49,689 bases of DNA from Candidatus Hungatella pullicola. Its GTDB lineage: Bacteria > Bacillota > Clostridia > Lachnospirales > Lachnospiraceae. The notes below the pieces were generated by a model. That model did not search any database. It saw only the letters and a list, made by a program, of their open reading frames with translations, and was not told the DNA's origin. The stretch spans positions 1-49,689 of the forward strand of contig DXFU01000036.1 of NCBI GenBank assembly GCA_019114305.1. The letters are read 5' to 3'. Position numbers and translations under genes: made by a program. Position 1 is the first letter of the stretch; each line of letters opens with the position of its first letter. Shown piece by piece: positions 44,103-49,689 of the stretch.

Positions 44103-45890
44103 ATGGACAAATATGAAGAGACAGAGCAGCGGTTTATCCGCTGCTACCAGAAATACGGCAACAGCCCGGTGCGCGTGCTTCTTGGCTTTTATAAAGGGCA
44201 ATATCATAAGTTTATTATATCAACGTTGTTTTTTGTGGTAAAACATGCTCCCAGCCTGTTTTCGGCTCTGTTGATTGCCAATGTAATCAATGGAGCCTTG
44301 GAAGGGGGAGAAACAGGAAAAAGAATTATAATAATGAACGTAGCCATTTGGCTGGGGCTTTTGGTGATTCATCTGCCGGCTAATTGGATGCACAACAAAT
44401 ACAAAAACAGGGTGATACGAACGACGGAGGCCGGGTTAAGAGGCGCTCTTGTAAGAAAACTTCAGGAATTGTCCATTCCTTATCATACAGAGGTTCAGTC
44501 AGGCCGTCTTCAGTCCAAGATTATCCGTGATGTGGAAGCAGTGGAAACCCTGTCTGCTCAGCTGTTTGTGAATTTGATGAACATTATGATGAACCTGATT
44601 ATCACACTTTCCGTAACAGCAGTAAAAAACAGAATTATTCTTCTGTTTTTTGTGTTGGTTACGCCTGTGGCCTCTCTTACAGTAGTTGCTTTCCGTCAGA
44701 AAATCCGAAAAGAGAACAGAGCCTTCCGACGGGAAATGGAGGAAACCAGCGCAAAGGTTATGGAAATGGTGGAACTGGTTCCTGTGGCAAGGGCCCACGC
44801 TTTGGAACAGAAAGAAGTGGATAAGCTTAAGGGCCAGCTGGAGGAGACTGCCGATAAGGGATATCGCCTGGACATGGTTCAGGCTCACTTCGGTGCGGTC
44901 AGCTGGTGCGTCTTTCAGGTGTTTCAGGCTCTCTGTCTGGGATTTTCCGGTTTTATGGCTTTAAACGGCCTGATCAAAATCGGTGATGTCACTTTTTACC
45001 AATCCAGCTTTACTACTGTGGTGAACCAGTTTACTGCTCTCATTAATCTTCTTCCCATATTGACAAAGGGGCTGGAATCTGTTACATCCATTGGAGAGGT
45101 TCTTACTTCTGACGATGTGGAGCGCAATGACGGCAAGATGGAGCTCACAGAACTGAAAGGCCAGTACACCTTTAAAAATGTACAGTTTACCTATAAGGGG
45201 GCTGACCAGCCGGTGCTGGACGGGCTGAACCTGAATATTAAAGAAGGGGAAACCATTGCACTGGTAGGAGAGTCAGGGTCAGGGAAGACTACAGTCCTTA
45301 ACCTGATAATCGGTTTTATCACTCCTACAGACGGAAGACTGTTTATTGATGGCCATGATGTCAATGACATTAACTTGAGAAGCTACAGACGCTTTATTTC
45401 TGTTGTCCCTCAGACCCCTATTCTGTTTACCGGAACGGTGCGGGAGAATATTGTATATGGTCTTGATCATGTAACAGACGAAGAGGTGGAACGGGCAGTA
45501 GAAGCGGCTAATCTGCGGTCTGTGATTTCCAAGCTTCCCAAGGGGCTGGACACTATGATTGAGGAACATGGAGCCAATTTAAGCGGCGGACAGCGGCAGA
45601 GAATTTCCATTGCCAGGGCCATTATTCGAAATCCTAAGGTGATTATTCTGGATGAAGCCACCTCTGCTCTGGATACGATTTCTGAAAAAGAGATTCAGGA
45701 TGCCCTTGACCGTTTGATTCAGGGAAGAACTACTTTTATTGTGGCCCACAGACTGTCCACTGTCAGGGGAGCGGACCGTATCCTTGTTTTGGACAAAGGA
45801 AAAATCAGAGAGGAGGGAAGCTATCAGGAGCTGATGGCCCTGAAAGGGGAATTTTATGAAATGGAAAGGCTCCAGATGGCGCTGAGATAA
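44103..45890 (+). CDS. Type I ABC exporter, fused permease and ATPase
   Basis: The 595-aa half-transporter has an N-terminal six-helix membrane domain and a C-terminal ATPase: Walker A GESGSGKT (389-396), signature LSGGQRQRIS, Walker B VIILDEATSALD and the switch AHRLS. It is of the MsbA/MdlB exporter type, which must work as a homo- or heterodimer; no partner half is encoded here, so a homodimer is likely. It does not belong with the importer encoded upstream and lacks a solute-binding partner. It starts 11 bp after the esterase gene with AAGGAA. The substrate is unknown. Confidence 0.9.
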   Translation: MDKYEETEQRFIRCYQKYGNSPVRVLLGFYKGQYHKFIISTLFFVVKHAPSLFSALLIANVINGALEGGETGKRIIIMNVAIWLGLLVIHLPANWMHNKYKNRVIRTTEAGLRGALVRKLQELSIPYHTEVQSGRLQSKIIRDVEAVETLSAQLFVNLMNIMMNLIITLSVTAVKNRIILLFFVLVTPVASLTVVAFRQKIRKENRAFRREMEETSAKVMEMVELVPVARAHALEQKEVDKLKGQLEETADKGYRLDMVQAHFGAVSWCVFQVFQALCLGFSGFMALNGLIKIGDVTFYQSSFTTVVNQFTALINLLPILTKGLESVTSIGEVLTSDDVERNDGKMELTELKGQYTFKNVQFTYKGADQPVLDGLNLNIKEGETIALVGESGSGKTTVLNLIIGFITPTDGRLFIDGHDVNDINLRSYRRFISVVPQTPILFTGTVRENIVYGLDHVTDEEVERAVEAANLRSVISKLPKGLDTMIEEHGANLSGGQRQRISIARAIIRNPKVIILDEATSALDTISEKEIQDALDRLIQGRTTFIVAHRLSTVRGADRILVLDKGKIREEGSYQELMALKGEFYEMERLQMALR

Positions 45891-45896
45891 AATTAC

Positions 45897-46544
45897 ATGT
45901 TTCAATATGATGGGCCTATATGGCGTTTTTTAAGTACTTTGTGCGATATTATTATTTTAAACATAATCTGGCTGATCTGCTGTATTCCTGTAATTACCAT
46001 TGGACCGGCTACGGCTGCAGCTCATTATGTGGCAATGAAGCTGGTAAAGGATGAGGGAAGAAATGTCTGGAGTATGTTTTTCAAATCTTTTAAAAAGAAT
46101 TTCAAACAGGGACTGATTCTCGGCATTATTTTTACAGTGCTGGGAGCTCTGCTGATTCTGGATTTTTACCTCTGTCTGTATAAGCTGGAAGAAGGCAATA
46201 TGTTCAACCTGGTGATGTTTTCTGCACTGGGATTTTTGGCTATCATTTACCTGATTGAGATGATTTACGTATGGGCAGTTTTGGCAAGGTTTGATAATAC
46301 GGTAAAGCAGACAATTCTCAACGCTTTTTTTATTGCCATGGGAAATATAAGAGCAACTTCCGTTCTTCTTGCAGTGGATATTATTATTGTAATAGCCGCG
46401 GTTTTAAGCTACGCCTTTCTGCCGCAGCTTGCGGTTCTTTTTACCGTATTTGGGGTACCGCTGATTTTTGTGGTCAACAGCCTGAAACTGGTAAAAATTC
46501 TGGATAAATATGTTCCTCAGCACAAGGGAATGGATGAAATGTAA
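45897..46544 (+). CDS. YesL family membrane protein (DUF624)
   Basis: The 215-aa protein has about five hydrophobic helices and the YesL/DUF624 profile: LCDIIILNIIWLICCIPVITIGP near the start, with a FKKNFKQG basic loop after it. YesL is found in pectin and other polysaccharide loci of Bacilli and Clostridia, but its role is not known. It begins 6 bp after the exporter stop and shows no clear ribosome site, so it is probably read by coupled translation. Confidence 0.85.
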   Translation: MFQYDGPIWRFLSTLCDIIILNIIWLICCIPVITIGPATAAAHYVAMKLVKDEGRNVWSMFFKSFKKNFKQGLILGIIFTVLGALLILDFYLCLYKLEEGNMFNLVMFSALGFLAIIYLIEMIYVWAVLARFDNTVKQTILNAFFIAMGNIRATSVLLAVDIIIVIAAVLSYAFLPQLAVLFTVFGVPLIFVVNSLKLVKILDKYVPQHKGMDEM

Positions 46545-46565
46545 TTTGTAAAAAGCATACGATAA

Positions 46566-46673
46566 AAAGGCTGTATTGGAATTAAAAACCATGAAAACGG
46601 CGAAAACAAAGAGTAAAATAGGACTCTGCTTTTGATGTTGATATGATTATAAATTCTAATACAGTCTTTTTTT
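46566..46673. repeat. Long-loop inverted repeat, possible MITE or large terminator
   Basis: AAAGGCTGTATTGGAATT (46566-46583) pairs with AATTCTAATACAGTCTTT (46652-46669) over 18 bp with two G-T pairs, enclosing 68 nt and followed by a T-run. It may be the operon terminator with an unusual loop, or a small inverted-repeat element inserted here. Confidence 0.5.
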
Positions 46674-46686
46674 GTATATTTGCATA

Positions 46687-46716
46687 TTGACAAATAAAGA
46701 ATAATTCTGGTAATGT
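46687..46716 (+). promoter_or_regulatory. Possible promoter of the PEPCK-like gene
   Basis: TTGACA (46687-46692), an 18-bp spacer and TAATGT (46711-46716). The -35 box is perfect but the -10 box is weak. Confidence 0.35.
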
Positions 46717-46808
46717 CTATTTTAATGCAGCTTTTTTCGGGGACGATTTTTGCAGACGTTTCCGTAAAATATGTTTCGCTAGATTACTGACAAAAGAGAG
46801 GGATAACA

Positions 46809-48689
46809 ATGATGAATGTATTACTGGAAAAGTTCATTCTCCCCCATGACCTTGAGCAGATATTAAACAACAGCCCAAGTGTCATTATACCGGAGACAAA
46901 AGAGATGCTTTATGATCTGATTTTCGGCAATGAAAGCACCAATCAGATTGATGTTCTCTATGAGGTAAATAATACCCTGGTAAAGGAAGCAACGGTTGCC
47001 CGCTGCAAAAACGGCGCTGTAATTAATTATACAGAAGATTATATGCGCAGAAGAGATCCGGACTGTATGAGAATCGCGGATGATCAGCCAACGGATAAGC
47101 CTCGGTTTAAAGATGTATATGGCTATGAGTTTGCCTCCCTGAAAAAAGAGACCTGCCGGTGGCTTTCCCGCCAGGAACTGATTCTTGTTCCTTTTATGGC
47201 AGGCGGCCATGAATATGGTTATCCGGCCCTTTTGGTATGTCCAAGAAACGCGGCCTTTTTTGCTTTTGCCCTTTCCCAGCTTCAGGCTTTTGTTAATGCG
47301 AAAAAAGTAAAGGGATTTAAGCCGAGAGCTGTTGTCTATGTGGCTCCTCCTTTCCGTCATACCCATTTTAAAGGGAAACAGGTATGCGTACACAACCGTC
47401 TGGAAGACCGTCATGAGATTTTTGCCTATAATCTTTATCCAGGTCCATCTGCCAAGAAAGGGATTTACAGTGTTCTTTTGGATATTGGCGAGCAGGAAGG
47501 CTGGGTAACTGCCCATGCTTCCGCGGCAAAGATTATCACCCCATATGAAAATGAGATGGTTATGATGCATGAGGGAGCTTCCGGCGGCGGAAAAAGCGAA
47601 CTTTTGCAGGATGTACACAGAGTTCCTGACGGAAGAGTGCTGTTGGGAACCAACATTGAGACAGGAGAGAAGAATTATCTCCATATGAGCGACACCTGTA
47701 CCATTCATCCAGTTACGGACGATATGGCCATCTGCCATCCTTCCTTCCAGAACGGAAGCGGCAAGCTGGCTCTCTACGACGGAGAAGACGGATGGTTTCT
47801 TCGGGTAGATGGAATTACAGAGTACGGCAGCGATCCTATGTACGAGCGCATTACCATTCACAGCAAGGAGCCTTTGGTATTCTTTAATATTCAGGGGGTT
47901 CCTACCTCTACCTGTCTTGTTTGGGAGCATACTCTGGATTCGGACGGTACTCCCTGTCCCAATCCCCGTGTAATCGTTCCAAGAAAGATGGTAGATAATA
48001 TTGTAAAGAAGCCTGTGGAAGTTGATGTGAGAAGTTTTGGTGTCCGCATGCCTCCCACTACGGCAGCGAACCCGGATTACGGTATTATGGGGCTGATGCA
48101 CATTATTCCTCCGGCTTTGGCCTGGCTTTGGCGTCTGGTTGCTCCAAGAGGATTTAAAAATCCAAGTATCAGCGGAAATTCTCCGCTGGCCAGCGAAGGC
48201 GTAGGCTCCTACTGGCCTTTTGCCACAGGCCTTAAGGTAAAACAGGCCAACCTTCTTCTGGAACAGATTTTAAGCTGTCCCAATACAAAATATGTGCTGA
48301 TTCCCAATCAACATATCGGAATCTATAAAATTGGATTTTCTGCTGAGTGGATTTCAAGAGAATATTTGGCCAGAAGAGGCGGAGTAAATATGAAGATGGA
48401 TCGTCTCACTCCTTCCCGCTGTTCCCTTTTAGGCTACAGCCTGAAGGAAATGAAGGTAGACGGACAGAATATCCGCTCTAAATTCCTTCATCCGGAGACA
48501 CAGGAGACTCTTGGAACAGAAGGATACGATAAGGGAGCAAAAATCCTGTATGATTTCTTTGCCAAAGAGTTGGAGGCTTATGAGGTAGAAGAACTTCATC
48601 CAGTTGGAAAACAGATCCTTGAGTGCTTCCGAAACAATGGAACAGTAGAAGACTACTGCGCCATTATCCCTCTTGGACTGGAAGAGTAA
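46809..48689 (+). CDS. PEPCK-like P-loop protein (DUF4914-type)
   Basis: The 626-aa protein has a P-loop GASGGGKS (256-263) similar in form and setting to the GxSGTGKT of phosphoenolpyruvate carboxykinases, followed by an acidic pair in HPVTDDMA, and later VRSFGVRMPPT and SYWPFATGLK regions that loosely follow PEPCK core sequence. The first 200 residues are distinct. It matches what I know as the DUF4914 family, whose function is not established. GAGAGGG precedes the ATG. It stands alone between a long-loop inverted repeat and a terminator. Enzymatic PEPCK function cannot be assumed. Confidence 0.6.
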   Translation: MMNVLLEKFILPHDLEQILNNSPSVIIPETKEMLYDLIFGNESTNQIDVLYEVNNTLVKEATVARCKNGAVINYTEDYMRRRDPDCMRIADDQPTDKPRFKDVYGYEFASLKKETCRWLSRQELILVPFMAGGHEYGYPALLVCPRNAAFFAFALSQLQAFVNAKKVKGFKPRAVVYVAPPFRHTHFKGKQVCVHNRLEDRHEIFAYNLYPGPSAKKGIYSVLLDIGEQEGWVTAHASAAKIITPYENEMVMMHEGASGGGKSELLQDVHRVPDGRVLLGTNIETGEKNYLHMSDTCTIHPVTDDMAICHPSFQNGSGKLALYDGEDGWFLRVDGITEYGSDPMYERITIHSKEPLVFFNIQGVPTSTCLVWEHTLDSDGTPCPNPRVIVPRKMVDNIVKKPVEVDVRSFGVRMPPTTAANPDYGIMGLMHIIPPALAWLWRLVAPRGFKNPSISGNSPLASEGVGSYWPFATGLKVKQANLLLEQILSCPNTKYVLIPNQHIGIYKIGFSAEWISREYLARRGGVNMKMDRLTPSRCSLLGYSLKEMKVDGQNIRSKFLHPETQETLGTEGYDKGAKILYDFFAKELEAYEVEELHPVGKQILECFRNNGTVEDYCAIIPLGLEE

Positions 48690-48749
48690 AATCAGCGGCA
48701 GCTGCCAATGAAAACAGAGGAAAAGAAACAGTTTTAAATACATTGAATG

Positions 48750-48806
48750 AAATTCCCCGTCCTATCCAGCGTTTTGAATAACGCCGAACAGGACGGGGAA
48801 ATTTTT
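48750..48806 (+). terminator. Terminator after the PEPCK-like gene
   Basis: TTCCCCGTCC (48753-48762) pairs with GGACGGGGAA (48791-48800), with an inner GCGTT/AACGC stem, then ATTTTT. It lies between convergent genes. Confidence 0.8.
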
Positions 48807-48861
48807 CAGTTTTTGATTCTTTTATGCCTGCGCATTACAAAATCCACTGATAAGGGTATGG

Positions 48862-49584
48862 TTAAATGGTAATAACAGTCTGACAGCACTGGTAGTCGTA
48901 ATCAATGGCGTGGGCAATGAAGCGGGCCTGGAAGTTTCTTGGGCCGCACAGCCCGCTGCTGGATACATTCAGATCTTCCGGCAGTACAAATTTGATGCAT
49001 CTTACGGAAATATCCCGGCATCCGGATTGCGAGTGAGCCGGAAGCGTAATCGCTTTCATTCCCCGTTTGTACTCATTGCCGAAGGAATCCAGTTCATTAA
49101 GAAGGACGGCCAATGCCACCCGTTTGCCTGGACAGACGTTTTTCACTGTCACATCCAGCTGGAGAATCCGTCCGGTGGACTCCAGATATACATCTCCTAA
49201 ATCAACCTGGAGAGAATCCCTGCAGCCGGCTGCTGTAAAGTCAACAGGAACCGGACATTCCTCTGTCACAATAAGTCCGCAGTCTACCGTAATTGACGGA
49301 GCGGGGAAGGTTACAGCATTTCCTTCTGTATCTTCGTAGGTGATAGACTGGTTTACCAGCTTGGTTCCGGAGGTCTGGCCGGTGTGCTGGACATAGAACT
49401 CAAGGGAAGCGCCTTCATTTCCTGTTACGCCTAAAGATGGAATTTCCCAGCGAAGAGTCCGGGCATCCAGAATGGTGGCGGTTCCTTTGGTTGGCATAAT
49501 TACATTGGTGATTGTAAAGTCAGGATTTACGGTTTCTGTTATAAGAATGTTGGTAGCTCTGTAAATTCCAGTAAAAGGGGGCAT
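48862..49584 (-). CDS. DUF11-like protein with cysteine-rich C-terminus
   Basis: The 240-aa protein opens with a beta-rich stretch (ATNILITETVNPDFTITNV, then TLRWEIPSLGVTGNEGASLEFYV) like the DUF11 repeat found in surface proteins. The second half has many cysteines (CPVPVDFTAAGC, VKNVCPG, RFIAHAIDYDYQCCQ). It has no signal peptide or anchor, so export is unproven. The ATG at 49584 has GGAG only 3 nt upstream, inside an inverted repeat. The frame stays open to a TGA at 49663-49665 but has no ATG, GTG or TTG there. The N-terminus could therefore be truncated or misread. Confidence 0.55.
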   Translation of the reverse strand: MPPFTGIYRATNILITETVNPDFTITNVIMPTKGTATILDARTLRWEIPSLGVTGNEGASLEFYVQHTGQTSGTKLVNQSITYEDTEGNAVTFPAPSITVDCGLIVTEECPVPVDFTAAGCRDSLQVDLGDVYLESTGRILQLDVTVKNVCPGKRVALAVLLNELDSFGNEYKRGMKAITLPAHSQSGCRDISVRCIKFVLPEDLNVSSSGLCGPRNFQARFIAHAIDYDYQCCQTVITI

Positions 49585-49634
49585 ATGCTCCGCACCAACG
49601 GTGCGCTCAGTCCATTTTAAACGGTGCGGAGCAT
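49585..49634 (-). repeat. 12-bp inverted repeat over the ribosome site of the DUF11-like gene
   Basis: ATGCTCCGCACC (49585-49596) and GGTGCGGAGCAT (49623-49634) are perfectly inverted. On the reverse strand the second arm ends right at the start codon and contains its GGAG. CGCACCGTT also occurs twice inside, so alternative folds are possible. Confidence 0.55.
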
Positions 49635-49655
49635 CATCCCTCTGATGACAGATGC

Positions 49656-49689
49656 TTATTTCTCAGCTTCGCGCATACTGATACCATTC
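49656..49689 (-). CDS. Possible 3' end of an upstream gene (partial)
   Basis: Reading the reverse strand from the window edge, one frame gives NGISMREAEK and then TAA (49658-49656). It may be the tail of a gene that continues beyond the right edge. Ten codons are too few to identify it. Confidence 0.25.
   Translation of the reverse strand, partial: NGISMREAEK

Noticed and set aside
46863..48101. 412-codon open frame on the reverse strand
   Set aside because: It lies wholly antisense to the PEPCK-like gene, has no ribosome site or domain, and looks like a shadow of that gene's codon bias.

Overview
The window reads as chromosomal DNA of a gut-type anaerobic Firmicute, most likely a Lachnospiraceae member (Clostridia). 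This rests on gene content and signal style, not on a database search: a ParE/ParC pair, archaeal-type aspartate-semialdehyde dehydrogenase, PduL in place of Pta beside AckA, the TmcAL/YceD/RpmF neighbourhood, strong AGGAGG ribosome binding sites, sigma-A promoters of TTGACA-17-TATAAT type, U-tract terminators, and a sugar ABC importer without its own ATPase. I see no rRNA, CRISPR array, prophage or insertion-sequence transposase. One tRNA (Leu, CAA) is present.

Layout. (1) 218-6721: parE-parC, then asd and galM. (2) 6820-13898: ordinary single genes in mixed orientation, separated by bidirectional terminators (YbaK-type deacylase, topB, a hexapeptide-repeat protein, upp, an RsiV-like lipoprotein, a cupin, a MATE exporter). 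(3) 14102-22691: tRNA-Leu, then a tight nine-gene operon: zinc-finger anti-sigma-like protein, polA, coaE, WalJ-like MBL hydrolase, ACT protein, UPF0210 protein, histidine phosphatase, methyltransferase, MIF-like tautomerase. (4) 22705-26667: tmcAL (reverse), pduL-ackA, yceD-rpmF. (5) 26746-30071: AraC regulator and phosphoketolase. (6) 30264-32699: PadR/HAAS/secreted-protein operon and an orotate-PRTase-like protein. (7) 32773-46544: a carbohydrate utilisation locus. A membrane-anchored AraC regulator and a serine hydrolase are divergent from a solute-binding lipoprotein, two permeases, two GH43 enzymes (one fused to ankyrin repeats), a rhamnogalacturonan-acetylesterase-type SGNH hydrolase, a type I ABC exporter and a YesL protein. 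(8) 46809-49584: a PEPCK-like P-loop protein (DUF4914 type) and a DUF11-like protein on the reverse strand.

How the parts fit (inference). The locus in (7) probably imports pectin- or arabinoxylan-derived oligosaccharides and cleaves them in the cytoplasm, since neither GH43 nor the esterase has a signal peptide. Released pentoses could feed phosphoketolase, whose acetyl-phosphate would be converted to acetate and ATP by AckA or to acetyl-CoA by PduL, both encoded here. GalM would help with sugar anomers.

Most unusual points: a DNA polymerase I whose 5'-nuclease domain has lost most metal ligands while the polymerase motifs are intact; an ankyrin-GH43 fusion translated from overlapping genes; a 32-bp dyad centred on the -10 box of the yceD-rpmF promoter; a PadR-type dyad between promoter elements; a divergent PEPCK-like ATPase; and a 12-bp inverted repeat that would hide the ribosome binding site of the last gene.
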